Positions 12,252-18,904 of a stretch of 54,277 bases of DNA are shown one piece after another. Every line of letters begins with the position of its first letter. The stretch's first letter is position 1. The translations under genes and the position numbers were made by a program. The stretch comes from a virus. The notes beneath the pieces were generated by a model. That model did not search any database. It was given only the letters and a program-made list of their open reading frames with translations, and was not told the origin of the DNA. The DNA lies in the IMG/VR virus record IMGVR_UViG_3300010373_000058, positions 1-54,277 of that record; one strand, 5' to 3'.

Positions 12252-12535
12252 CTGCTTGCGTGTTTTGCCACTTCCGCCGCCCATTCCTTGAGCGTGCTTT
12301 TCTCGTTGAGCCGTTCGATCCATTCTTCCGGGATGTCACGGCAGATTTGCTCCTCGACGTGCATGGCGATTTCCACATGGTCGAGACTGTCCAGGCCGAG
12401 CGTTTCAGTCGTATCGTTCTCGGTGGCACTTTCGCTGTGATTTTCATGTATCCATTCGAGCACCGCAGTTAACAATTCAGTGCAGGACAACTCGGTCGGC
12501 ATCTTTGGATTAGGCGTTGCGTCTTGGTTTTTCAT
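12248..12535 (-). CDS. acyl carrier protein-like
   Basis: The 95-residue acidic protein has LGLDSLDHVEIAMHVEEQI, the phosphopantetheine attachment motif with the modifiable Ser at residue 50, and the following helix IPEEWIERLNEKSTLKEW as in acyl carrier proteins. Normal ACPs have about 78 residues, and this one has a longer, disordered N terminus. ACP carries acyl chains on a prosthetic arm. A role in a phage is unknown. The start is set by an ATGA overlap at 12532-12535. Confidence 0.75.
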   Translation of the reverse strand: MKNQDATPNPKMPTELSCTELLTAVLEWIHENHSESATENDTTETLGLDSLDHVEIAMHVEEQICRDIPEEWIERLNEKSTLKEWAAEVAKHASS

Positions 12536-12828
12536 AGGTCTTTTTGCTTTTGATAGCACTCGGTTTTACCCGCCGAGTGCCTGACTTCACCGTTCGGCGA
12601 TTCGCCCGTCCAGTTCCACGGCACGGTCAGGTTGCCCATGTCGTCACACGGAATTGTTGCATCTATTTCCGAGTTGTATGGCTGACACCATTCATCGCAT
12701 CGCGGGCAGTTCTCACCGCTTGGCGGTAGCGGGTCATGGCCCGGCGACTTCCACCGATGCTCACATTCCGGGCAGTGAAAGAAACGCCAACCAATCCGAA
12801 CAACGGGATTCGTCTCAGGGGATTTCAT
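12532..12828 (-). CDS. zinc-ribbon protein
   Basis: The 98-residue protein carries CPECEHRWKSPGHDP ... CPRCDEWCQPY, a four-cysteine ribbon at about residues 19-49, then an acidic and aromatic tail. It overlaps the upstream gene by 14 bases and the ACP-like gene by ATGA. Such ribbons are frequent in phage accessory proteins. Function unknown. Confidence 0.6.
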   Translation of the reverse strand: MKSPETNPVVRIGWRFFHCPECEHRWKSPGHDPLPPSGENCPRCDEWCQPYNSEIDATIPCDDMGNLTVPWNWTGESPNGEVRHSAGKTECYQKQKDL

Positions 12829-13105
12829 CCAACGCCTTTCTCAGGGCTTCACATTGCGAAGCTATAAAGAGGTAAAAATTCAATGCTTGCAGACCATCAA
12901 TTCTGTCCAATAACTCTTTTGCCGCCCGTTTCAAATCCAATTGCGCCTCGCTCCTGGCCCTGATCTGAGCCTTGAGCGATTCGATTTCGTCCTGTTCGTC
13001 CATGATGGGTGAGGCTATCTGTTCGATAAACTTCTCCATCGGTTCGTTTCTCAGGAACTCGGTGTCACCGGCCCTGAGTGCTGCTGCGGTTTTCATTGGT
13101 TTCAT
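12815..13105 (-). CDS. helical coiled-coil protein
   Basis: The 96-residue product is almost wholly helical with a coiled-coil stretch (QDEIESLKAQIRARSEAQLD). It is ATGA-coupled to the gene upstream; a second Met four codons in is an alternative start. No family is recognised. Confidence 0.55.
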   Translation of the reverse strand: MKPMKTAAALRAGDTEFLRNEPMEKFIEQIASPIMDEQDEIESLKAQIRARSEAQLDLKRAAKELLDRIDGLQALNFYLFIASQCEALRKALDEIP

Positions 13106-13344
13106 TTTGGTGATGGAAGTTTGCTGCCATAGTAAACGAATCGTTCAGAATCGTGTGCGTATCTTTTCACGATCTTCTCCAAGAAGCTGCGCTTGCTTTT
13201 CAGTCCATCCGGCAGGAACATTCGGAAGCCGCACTTGCGGACTGCTGAGCACACGGCATGGACATCATCAGCACCAGGTCCACGTCGGTCAGGGTTTGTC
13301 CACTCGAATCGGATTGGCGCTCGTTCACATTTAGGACATTTCAT
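13102..13344 (-). CDS. small zinc-binding protein
   Basis: The 80-residue protein starts MKCPKCERAPIRFEW and has two more cysteines (AVCSAVRKCGF), forming a split zinc site, then a basic end. ATGA overlaps link it to both neighbours. Unknown function. Confidence 0.55.
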   Translation of the reverse strand: MKCPKCERAPIRFEWTNPDRRGPGADDVHAVCSAVRKCGFRMFLPDGLKSKRSFLEKIVKRYAHDSERFVYYGSKLPSPK

Positions 13345-13466
13345 AATCGTGATTCCATGAGATCAGCGGCCAGATTGGCTATATCATCCCTCGTGGCAGC
13401 GTCCGGGTGAATGGACAGGGTTGGCACGAGCAAGAGCCAGTCGGCATTTCTCCAATCAGGTTTCAT
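13341..13466 (-). CDS. tiny hypothetical protein
   Basis: The 41-residue product (MKPDWRNADWLLLVPTLSIH at the start, then an acidic helix) is ATGA-coupled to the downstream gene and starts 11 bases after the 33-base repeat copy B. Coupling is the main support. Unknown function. Confidence 0.45.
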   Translation of the reverse strand: MKPDWRNADWLLLVPTLSIHPDAATRDDIANLAADLMESRL

Positions 13467-13477
13467 TTTGGTTGGTG

Positions 13478-13510
13478 ATATACGAACAAGTGTCGTCTAA
13501 TCCTTGTTAG
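13478..13510 (-). repeat. 33-base direct repeat, copy B (collapsed attC-like)
   Basis: This copy matches 12219-12251 at 31 of 33 bases. With the bases before it, the minus strand reads GTCGCCTAAC AAGGA TTAGACGAC, a short inverted repeat of an RYYYAAC-type box and a degenerate R'-like box. It contains the stop codon of the gene at 13507. It may be a remnant attC in which the L arms were lost. Confidence 0.55.
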
Positions 13511-13737
13511 GCGACTTTGCACTCATCGCATGTGTCCTCACCGTTCATCACGTCCACCCAGGCGGTTTTACAGACGGTGCATTTCGCCTCTCGGACAGCT
13601 TTCGATTCTTTCGCCTGTTGCTCTGCGATGTAGTCGTCCATCTCGCAGTCGCGGGCAAACTCTTGGTCTTCGATTGATGGGCCATTTGGATTGCGCATAT
13701 TCGTCGCCGAAGCATGCGCTCCAGCGAACCACGCCAT
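13507..13737 (-). CDS. small zinc-binding protein in a cassette-like unit
   Basis: The 76-residue frame starts in the 3' arm of attC-like site 6 and ends in repeat copy B. The C-terminal half has CTVCKTAW ... CDEC, a four-cysteine site, and the middle is acidic (EDQEFARDCEMDDYIAEQQA). The first ten or so residues are encoded by recombination-site sequence. Unknown function. Confidence 0.5.
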   Translation of the reverse strand: MAWFAGAHASATNMRNPNGPSIEDQEFARDCEMDDYIAEQQAKESKAVREAKCTVCKTAWVDVMNGEDTCDECKVA

Positions 13738-13798
13738 CGCGCTCTTGTTGCATTGTTACGGTTTGCTCGGCGTGGTCGCTGAGCTTGGGTCGTTATGC
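13706..13798 (-). other. attC-like recombination site 6 (minus strand)
   Basis: On the minus strand: R'' GCATAAC (13798-13792), arm GCTC-AGCGA-CCACGCC (13784-13769), 3' arm GGCGTGG-T-TCGCT-G-GAGC (13735-13718) with two extra bases, then a degenerate R' CTTCGGC. The cassette's first bases GTTATGCCGACA (minus strand from 13937) are the exact complement of TGTCGGCATAAC at this R''. That self-complementarity is expected of an excisable cassette. Confidence 0.7.
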
Positions 13799-14031
13799 CG
13801 ACAGGCCATGCGAAAGAGTTCCGTTGAGATACCCCACACATTGGAAGCAGTTCCGGCGTCACCTTTTTTCTCTAGCGCCTTTGAGATTTCGAGCAGCTTT
13901 TCGGAGAGTTTGAACAGCTCATCATTGTCGGCATAACCCGGCGCTGGAGGCAGCGGCTTGCCGCCCGGTGCGTTCAGCCATTCCTCTACTTCGGGAGACT
14001 CGTTGTAGTATTTTTCGATTTCAGGATTCAT
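13756..14031 (-). CDS. hypothetical protein in a minus-strand cassette
   Basis: The 91-residue frame begins in the loop of attC-like site 7, runs through its 3' arm (APGGKPLPPAPGYADND) and has a helical core (LFKLSEKLLEISKALEKKGD). Its stop lies in the loop of attC-like site 6. The cassette proper is 13936 down to about 13713, so the N-terminal 30 residues belong to the preceding site. Unknown function. Confidence 0.5.
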   Translation of the reverse strand: MNPEIEKYYNESPEVEEWLNAPGGKPLPPAPGYADNDELFKLSEKLLEISKALEKKGDAGTASNVWGISTELFRMACRHNDPSSATTPSKP

Positions 14032-14054
14032 CGCCGTGCCTCAGCTTGTTAGTT
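13931..14054 (-). other. attC-like recombination site 7 (minus strand)
   Basis: On the minus strand: R'' AACTAAC (14054-14048), arm GCTG-AGGCA-CGGCG (14045-14032), 3' arm GCCG-C-TGCCT-C-CAGC (13957-13943) with extra bases at the usual two places, spacer GCCGG, R' GTTATGC (13937-13931). The R''-L'' spacer is only two bases, shorter than in the other sites. Confidence 0.75.
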
Positions 14055-14303
14055 CTGTGGCTTCACCCACGAGAGTCTTGCGTGCTCTACGCAGGCGATT
14101 TCGCAGATTTGATTTATCACGAGGTCGCACGCTTCGGCTGTATCTTCCGGGTCTTGCCCTTCGATGTCTTGGTTCTGGTATGCCTCGCAGAGCGTGAAGA
14201 TTCGCTCCAACGCCGCCACAGAATCACACACAGCAGCCAACAGCGCCTCACTTGTTGGCTGGCCAACGCCGTTGGCGTTGGCGGATGTCGCTTTGTCAAT
14301 CAT
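14049..14303 (-). CDS. hypothetical protein ending in attC-like site 7
   Basis: The 84-residue acidic helical protein (ATGA-coupled to the upstream gene) has a core around LAAVCDSVAALERIFTLCEA. Its stop TAA is in the R'' box of attC-like site 7, so it may be the first cassette gene of the minus block. Near its start, GCCAACGCC/GGCGTTGGC form an inverted repeat. Unknown function. Confidence 0.55.
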   Translation of the reverse strand: MIDKATSANANGVGQPTSEALLAAVCDSVAALERIFTLCEAYQNQDIEGQDPEDTAEACDLVINQICEIACVEHARLSWVKPQN

Positions 14304-14629
14304 GGCTTGTAACTTTCGATTTCATCGGCCCGGCGGAACAGTTCACGGCCCTGATGCCGCAACCAGGCCGCCGCATGTTTTCTTTCTTCAAGGCTGGCAT
14401 CGCCGTTGTAAAGATACCCGAGTTGGCCGGAGATGATAGCCCCTTTGCTTTCGCTGGCAATCGCCCTGAGCCGGCGCTTGAAGTTTTCACCAGGATCACA
14501 TTCGCAAATCGCGGCTATGTCCACGGCAGTTTTCCAGCCGCCACTGTTCCGGAGCAATCTACGCAACCATTGGACATCATCATCCGAAACAACCGGAGCC
14601 TTGCCCGTCAGCAGGTCAAGCTGTGTCAT
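14300..14629 (-). CDS. winged-helix-like hypothetical protein
   Basis: The 109-residue protein has a helical layout with VQWLRRLLRNSGGWKTAVDI, a small conserved loop (CECDPGENFKRRLRAIASES) and a beta-wing-like GAIISGQLGYLYNG, which together resemble a DNA-binding winged helix. Coupled by ATGA on both sides. A regulatory role is possible. Confidence 0.55.
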   Translation of the reverse strand: MTQLDLLTGKAPVVSDDDVQWLRRLLRNSGGWKTAVDIAAICECDPGENFKRRLRAIASESKGAIISGQLGYLYNGDASLEERKHAAAWLRHQGRELFRRADEIESYKP

Positions 14630-14823
14630 AGACTGTCCTCGAATTCAGGAACTGGCTTGTCCAGCAATGCGACGGCATCAAGCAGGCAATCGCGGCATAG
14701 CCAAAGAGAATGAGCTATCTTTCCCAACTTGGACGACACTACAATTCCAAATTCCACTACTGGAGTTGGCTTTTTGCATCGGTCGCAGAGTGCGCCCGGA
14801 CATTCGCAAACAAACATTTTCAT
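14626..14823 (-). CDS. small zinc-ribbon protein
   Basis: The ATG at 14823 overlaps the tiny upstream gene's stop, fixing the start. The 65-residue product has CPGALCDRCKKPTPV ... LCRDC, a zinc ribbon, and an acidic end (PVPEFEDSL). Unknown function. Confidence 0.55.
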   Translation of the reverse strand: MKMFVCECPGALCDRCKKPTPVVEFGIVVSSKLGKIAHSLWLCRDCLLDAVALLDKPVPEFEDSL

Positions 14824-14885
14824 CGCGCAACCTTTCCGGCGAGGATGATGAGTGCGCCCCACCAGAGGCAGAGGATTATTGTCAT
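14820..14885 (-). CDS. tiny membrane peptide (21 residues)
   Basis: The frame reads MTIILCLWWGALIILAGKVA plus one Arg: a single hydrophobic helix with a basic end. Both ends overlap neighbouring genes as ATGA. That double coupling, and two similar peptides at 12095 and 15228, support it as a real gene. Confidence 0.5.
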   Translation of the reverse strand: MTIILCLWWGALIILAGKVAR

Positions 14886-15061
14886 GGCTTCACCTTTGAT
14901 TCGTGGAACCTGGCAGCGATCCTCACTTGTTCGTTCCTCAATTCTTGCAGCAGTTCCAGCACCTTGTCCCCGGCGTCCCTGGCAATCAGAGTTTGCGCGT
15001 GAATCTGAGTCTGGATTGACCTGATTGTTTTAATGTCTTGCTCGGTATATTCGATGTTCAT
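14882..15061 (-). CDS. small coiled-coil protein
   Basis: The 59-residue helical protein (MNIEYTEQDIKTIRSIQTQI at the start) is ATGA-coupled at both ends. Its heptad-like pattern suggests a coiled coil. Function unknown. Confidence 0.55.
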   Translation of the reverse strand: MNIEYTEQDIKTIRSIQTQIHAQTLIARDAGDKVLELLQELRNEQVRIAARFHESKVKP

Positions 15062-15231
15062 GGCTGGCGTTTCTTATTTTTCCTAGGTGTAAGTTTGGCC
15101 TTTATGCGATCACTTCGAGACCAATACTGATACTGCGGATCGGTATAGGTGCCTTCTCGTTCGTTGGAGTCTATCAGGCCGAGCAGATGGTTTACCTCGG
15201 CTTGCGTCAATTGGCAGGAGACAAGTTTCAT
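15058..15231 (-). CDS. small hypothetical protein
   Basis: The start at 15231 is set by ATGA coupling. The 57-residue product reads SCQLTQAEVNHLLGLIDSNE and ends very basic (KLTPRKNKKRQP). The pattern 'L-T-x-x-E-x-x-x-L-x-x-L-I-D' recurs in short phage proteins. Function unknown. Confidence 0.55.
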   Translation of the reverse strand: MKLVSCQLTQAEVNHLLGLIDSNEREGTYTDPQYQYWSRSDRIKAKLTPRKNKKRQP

Positions 15232-15311
15232 TTTGTCTTTTTCCTGTGCCTGGCCGCGCCCCACAGAATGAGCATGGCGATCCAGAGCAGGATTGAGTCG
15301 GGGAGGTTCAC
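15228..15311 (-). CDS. tiny membrane peptide (27 residues)
   Basis: A GTG start in a GTGA overlap with the upstream gene yields MNLPDSILLWIAMLILWGAA followed by RHRKKTK: one membrane helix with a basic cytoplasmic-type tail. The stop overlaps the next ATG. The design matches the 21-residue peptide at 14820. Confidence 0.5.
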   Translation of the reverse strand: MNLPDSILLWIAMLILWGAARHRKKTK

Positions 15312-15682
15312 TTCACAGACTGGTCAAGGGCGGATCGGGCTTTGCAAATAGGACATGAACAACCCATTTCAACTCCGTCGGTAATGTAATTGAAACAGCC
15401 TTCCTTGTAGCCTCTGGATTGTTTTGGAATGTAATTTGAAAAGCAATCGATTGCGTTTTCCAGGGCTTCCCGCAACCGTTTGTTTTCGGCCAGCATGGAG
15501 GGGGCGGCTTCGATCAGCCTGGCATTGGCCCATGCTTGCTCGATGCTGTCAGGGCGATTAAGCAATTCAAATTTGGTGTAACCACCGTCAACAATCTTAA
15601 TCTTCCACGGTCCTGGCGTATGCTGTGCTTTGCTCACACTCCCTTGCTCGTCTCCCGTTTGTTGTTTGTTGGTGGTTGTCAT
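15308..15682 (-). CDS. phage protein with HTPGPWK and NARLIEAAP motifs
   Basis: The 124-residue protein has AQHTPGPWKIKIVDG and ANARLIEAAPSMLAENKRLR, the paired signature of a very common phage small-protein family of unknown function. It also carries C-terminal CSCPICKARS cysteines. Family membership is clear, the role is not. Confidence 0.75.
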   Translation of the reverse strand: MTTTNKQQTGDEQGSVSKAQHTPGPWKIKIVDGGYTKFELLNRPDSIEQAWANARLIEAAPSMLAENKRLREALENAIDCFSNYIPKQSRGYKEGCFNYITDGVEMGCSCPICKARSALDQSVK

Positions 15683-15687
15683 GGGGG

Positions 15688-16287
15688 TTAAGTTAGTTTC
15701 TCATACCTGTTCACATATTCCTCGCGGTCGAAAATGAATAATGAGTATTGATCTGCAAAAGCTTCGGCGATCCCCGGTAAAGTGCGGCTTCTGTTTTTCC
15801 AACGATCAGGACCGGGTGATTCAAAGTGGATTCGCGGCTTTCTTCCATCGACAATGTTTGTTGGTTGTAGCCCCGGCAGGTTTTTGAGCCACAAACAGGT
15901 TGCCTTGGTTTCGCCATGACCGAACTGCCAGGGATGGATGATCTGGTCAGGCTTGCGAATGCGAGTGGACAAAACGCCAATCGGGTTTTCAAGTGCGATG
16001 TGGGGTATTGGCGCATTCAACAACGCCTTCACGAATTCAAAAGCTAAATCCTGTTCAGTCCTTCGGTCCTTGAACCATCTGGCACCGGATGACGCCAGAT
16101 AGGTGCAAGGCGGATGCGCAATCATCAAATCCCAGTGATCCTGATAGACGGTCAATACATCGCACTGAAAATGTTTGCCCGGCCTCTCACTTGGCAGCAG
16201 GTCACACGACCAAGCGTCATGGCCGCGAGCGGCAAAGGCGTCTCGGACGATTCCTGAAAATTCACACCCGATTAAAATTCTGGCCAT
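15688..16287 (-). CDS. cytosine DNA methyltransferase-like protein
   Basis: The 199-residue product (ATG at 16287) opens ILIGCEFSGIVRDAFAARGH, the SAM-binding start, and has DLMIAHPPCTYLASSGA with the PPC catalytic motif IV of C5-methyltransferases, followed by a conserved ENP (IALENPIGVLST). It is shorter than full Dcm-type enzymes but typical of the compact phage version. It may modify phage DNA against host restriction. Confidence 0.75.
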   Translation of the reverse strand: MARILIGCEFSGIVRDAFAARGHDAWSCDLLPSERPGKHFQCDVLTVYQDHWDLMIAHPPCTYLASSGARWFKDRRTEQDLAFEFVKALLNAPIPHIALENPIGVLSTRIRKPDQIIHPWQFGHGETKATCLWLKNLPGLQPTNIVDGRKPRIHFESPGPDRWKNRSRTLPGIAEAFADQYSLFIFDREEYVNRYEKLT

Positions 16288-16289
16288 AT

Positions 16290-16490
16290 TCAAATCCATC
16301 GGGGTTGAAACTCACGACGCAACACAGCAGACCAGAAAGCACGTTTGATTTCGGGATTGTCGCGCTCGTCATACACTGGCGTGTTGTCCTTGTCACTCGT
16401 CACGGTCGCAAGCAGCCCGTTGCCGATTGCGGGAAACACTTCGACGCCGTGAAGGTTGGATACGAGAATGAATTGTTTGCTGGTAGTCAT
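16290..16490 (-). CDS. small hypothetical protein
   Basis: The 66-residue protein starts at an ATGA overlap (16490) and reads QFILVSNLHGVEVFPAIGNG, then an acidic turn and a basic end. It precedes the methyltransferase by two bases. No family recognised. Confidence 0.55.
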   Translation of the reverse strand: MTTSKQFILVSNLHGVEVFPAIGNGLLATVTSDKDNTPVYDERDNPEIKRAFWSAVLRREFQPRWI

Positions 16491-16684
16491 GGGATTTGAA
16501 GTCCGGTAATCAACTGCCGCAACTGCTCCGCCGTGTAACCATTGACCTTGCGTCCGGTCTTCAATGCCTTGACGCGCATCTCGGTCAATTGCTCGCGATT
16601 CTTTGCCTTGAGTGCGTTGCACTGCTCAACGGTCACGCCAAAGAGCTTGGCGAATTGTTCAATTGTGGGTTTGTTCGTTGTCAT
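16487..16684 (-). CDS. small HTH-like protein
   Basis: The 65-residue helical protein reads IEQFAKLFGVTVEQCNALKA, which looks like a helix-turn-helix, and ends in AEQLRQLITGL. An in-frame ATG two codons further upstream (16690) is an alternative start. It could be a small DNA-binding regulator. Confidence 0.5.
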   Translation of the reverse strand: MTTNKPTIEQFAKLFGVTVEQCNALKAKNREQLTEMRVKALKTGRKVNGYTAEQLRQLITGLQIP

Positions 16685-16698
16685 ATTCATACAGAGGT

Positions 16699-17046
16699 TT
16701 AGTTGCCGTGAAGTTCGATCAAGTTGTGAATTACTAATTTCCGGCAATCATCTGGCAACTCGAAAAAAGAAACTCGCTTTCCAAGATGATTTTTGCGTCC
16801 AATCGGAGGAGCAAATCCCCATTTGTTTACGTCAATCTGTCTGTCTCTTTCGCCATGCTGCCCGAAACCTTGCGGATGATAAGGTTCCGCATTCATCCCC
16901 AGGTGCCAAAAGACACCGCCTGTTTTGTGTCTATATCGTCCGGTAAAAACCACAGTGTAACGGTCAACAGTTTCTCCGCCATCGTCATAGCAACGAACAA
17001 ACTTTTCAGCTTGTCCTGCTTCCAATTCTGATTTATCCAGAGTCAT
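16699..17046 (-). CDS. phage protein with GGETVDRYTVVFTG motif
   Basis: The 115-residue protein contains CYDDGGETVDRYTVVFTG, then YHPQGFGQHGE and a late FFELPDDCRKLVI. This is the signature of a widespread phage protein of unknown function (DGGxSxDRYTVVF ... HPQGFGQHG ... DLPxxC). The ATG at 17046 is chosen because homology-like sequence begins there. Confidence 0.75.
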   Translation of the reverse strand: MTLDKSELEAGQAEKFVRCYDDGGETVDRYTVVFTGRYRHKTGGVFWHLGMNAEPYHPQGFGQHGERDRQIDVNKWGFAPPIGRKNHLGKRVSFFELPDDCRKLVIHNLIELHGN

Positions 17047-17077
17047 ATTTTGCCTGTTTGTTGTTTGGTGGGGGTTG

Positions 17078-17236
17078 TCATGGTTGTTTTGTTGGTTGAC
17101 TGTTAAGTTTGCGCTGCAAATTCCAAGATCGCATCCGATCAGACCGCCGCTTTCGCTCCTCATCGCTCAACGTCTTCGGACGACCCTTGCAGGCCAGACC
17201 GCCGAGACGACCTAGTGCTTGTGCGTTCTTATTCAT
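17078..17236 (-). CDS. small basic GRLGG protein
   Basis: The 52-residue basic protein reads NKNAQALGRLGGLACKGRPK and then TLSDEERKRRSDRMRSW. Short phage proteins of the form 'NxNAxALGRLGGxxxGxxKSKLSxEE' are common. The start is ATGA-coupled to the gene upstream. It may bind nucleic acid. Confidence 0.6.
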   Translation of the reverse strand: MNKNAQALGRLGGLACKGRPKTLSDEERKRRSDRMRSWNLQRKLNSQPTKQP

Positions 17237-17448
17237 AGGATCACTCGCACGTCAGCGTCCAGCGGGAGGATTGTCGTCACATGGCTATCCCACCGGACTG
17301 TGGCCTTGTCTCCAGAGATGCTGTCCACCGTGCCGGTGTCATAGTCTTCGCCTGACCCGGCGGCCACGCGGTTTCCCGGCGACAGGATGCTTCCAGTGGC
17401 GTTGATTTCGTAGTGGCCTCCGATGGTCTTAGTGATTTGTGATGTCAT
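17233..17448 (-). CDS. small beta-barrel-like hypothetical protein
   Basis: The 71-residue product from the ATG at 17448 is beta-rich (GNRVAAGSGEDYDTGTVDSI, then KATVRWDSHVTTILPLDAD), like a small SH3-type barrel. It overlaps the next gene as ATGA. The in-frame extension upstream overlaps another gene and is not used. Confidence 0.55.
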   Translation of the reverse strand: MTSQITKTIGGHYEINATGSILSPGNRVAAGSGEDYDTGTVDSISGDKATVRWDSHVTTILPLDADVRVIL

Positions 17449-17471
17449 ATCAGTCCTTTGCTTGTGCGGGG

Positions 17472-17627
17472 TTAACAGCCGAATTCTCGCTCCACCTGCT
17501 CGCAAATCCATGTGTTGTCGAAACTCTCGACCCCGTAGCTCTTACGTCCCATCCTGCGCGACCGGCGAAGCCAGCGAATCAAGCACGCCGCCGAATGCCT
17601 CTGGTCAATCCTGATTTTCAATTTCAT
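17472..17627 (-). CDS. first gene of the long minus-strand operon, hypothetical
   Basis: The 51-residue basic protein starts MKLKIRIDQRHSAACLIRWL and ends with WICEQVEREFGC. It lies directly after the divergent control region and 24 bases before the next gene. Composition and position support it. No family is recognised. Confidence 0.45.
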   Translation of the reverse strand: MKLKIRIDQRHSAACLIRWLRRSRRMGRKSYGVESFDNTWICEQVEREFGC

Positions 17628-17917
17628 GCTTCTACACTAAGCCGCTTTTATGCCAATCTAAAAACCGCTATTCCGTTAACCGTTATCGTTCACTTGATAA
17701 TCCTCAAGACACTTGGACACATTACACTCGCATTGCATCCAGTCGGACATTGCTCTGTCCAAGTAAAGGTTGCTTGACCAGTTACCAACAGCGCCAGTCC
17801 CCGCCTAAATCGCGCTACGTTGCCCTATAAACGACTTTTACACCCATTCCGCTACTCTGACATGCTACTCGTCCTTACTCACTTGCCTTGCGTAACTCCC
17901 AAGTGTAAAACTACCAC
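17628..17917. promoter_or_regulatory. divergent control region
   Basis: These 290 bases separate the long minus operon from the rightward replication operon and hold no convincing gene. Several TGTAAA/TTTTAC-type boxes and a GGACA ... TGTCC pair (about 17743-17760) are present. Promoters for both directions should lie here, but I cannot choose specific ones. Confidence 0.35.
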
Positions 17918-18286
17918 ATGGCCAATGCTAATCTCGACAAGCTCACCGAAAATAAGTCCGGAGGTCGTAAATACTACCACCAACTGCTTGCTCTCCAAGA
18001 CGATCTGTTCCTTAGAGCAATGAAAGAGCAGGAAGACAATGGCAAAGCAGCAAGTTGTGCGCGTGCTTGGGAGGTTCTTGAGGAGCGTAAGCGCATAATG
18101 CGTGGCAAGCTCAAGCCAGGCTCAATTAACGCCAGGGACGATTCAGCGGCTGGGCCACGCAAACGCCAGCAGCGCGACAAGTCGCCAGCACCAGCTCAAC
18201 CCATCGTTTACCCGCCGCCGGGCGAAGATTCGGCCCCGAGCGTGATGAACGAAGGACCAGCCATCGATCCTCCTGACACGACATAA
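17918..18286 (+). CDS. hypothetical protein with disordered proline-rich tail
   Basis: The 122-residue product has a helical N-terminal half (KYYHQLLALQDDLFLRAMKE, AWEVLEERKRIMRGKLKPG) and a disordered, basic then acidic Pro-rich tail (RKRQQRDKSPAPAQPIVYPP). It is the first gene rightward of the control region. A small terminase-like or regulatory role cannot be judged from sequence alone. Confidence 0.55.
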   Translation: MANANLDKLTENKSGGRKYYHQLLALQDDLFLRAMKEQEDNGKAASCARAWEVLEERKRIMRGKLKPGSINARDDSAAGPRKRQQRDKSPAPAQPIVYPPPGEDSAPSVMNEGPAIDPPDTT

Positions 18287-18904
18287 TCGATATTGTGCGA
18301 AAGAAGTTTTGTTGAGTTGCAACGTGTTGCGTTGAGTTGGTCCGAAACAAGGTGCTAGTACTCTGCCAGTTGTGGGTCAGACACAAGAATTGTCTTGACT
18401 CAGTAACGTTAAACCCCCTTACAATCCCCCAGTCTTTCCGAAGCATTCGCGTGTGGCAAGGAATCTCTTTGCACGGCCAGACCGTCCCCACGGGTGGCAC
18501 CGGGGAGGGGCTATCGGACTGACGCCATGCGTATTACTCCCCCACGCCTAAAGGACTACTTGGTATTTTGGATAAGTTTATATTCGATCTAACGCACAGG
18601 TCTTTTCAAGTACCTGATTTCTAAGATACTTCAATGGGCTGATTTTACTTTGATTTATTGATGGGCAAAGGTTTTCTATGGACTCTTTCGAAACAGAACC
18701 AACACCAACACCATCCCCAGAGGAGTCACGGTGAGTAACAAAGGTTGTGACCAGGTAACGGGAGGTAGTTACGGTCCCCCTTAACAATCCCCCTATCGTA
18801 CAGAATCAGAATCATACACAGAAGCAGAGTCAAGGTTTGTCAATAGTCGTCAATTGTCAAATTTGACGCTTGACATCAATAGGAGTTTTAGGAAGTGTGT
18901 GGTT
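18287..18904. promoter_or_regulatory. non-coding region before the replication genes, candidate origin
   Basis: No convincing gene lies in these 618 bases. It contains GTTGAGTTG twice, 20 bases apart (18312, 18332), the 17-mer CCCCCTTACAATCCCCC (18414) and near copy CCCCCTTAACAATCCCCC (18776), and the 12-base palindrome GTCAAATTTGAC (18856) within a cluster of GTCAA/TTGAC words. Repeats just upstream of an initiator-like gene and a DnaB gene suit an origin and operator. This is inference. Confidence 0.4.

Noticed and set aside
14230-14290. GCCAACGCC/GGCGTTGGC repeat as a further attC
   Set aside because: The inverted repeat is short and palindromic, lies inside a coding start, and lacks the two-base asymmetry seen in the other sites.
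17918-18286. Small terminase subunit
   Set aside because: Its helical N terminus could suit this, but it lies far from the terminase gene and has no helix-turn-helix that I can defend.
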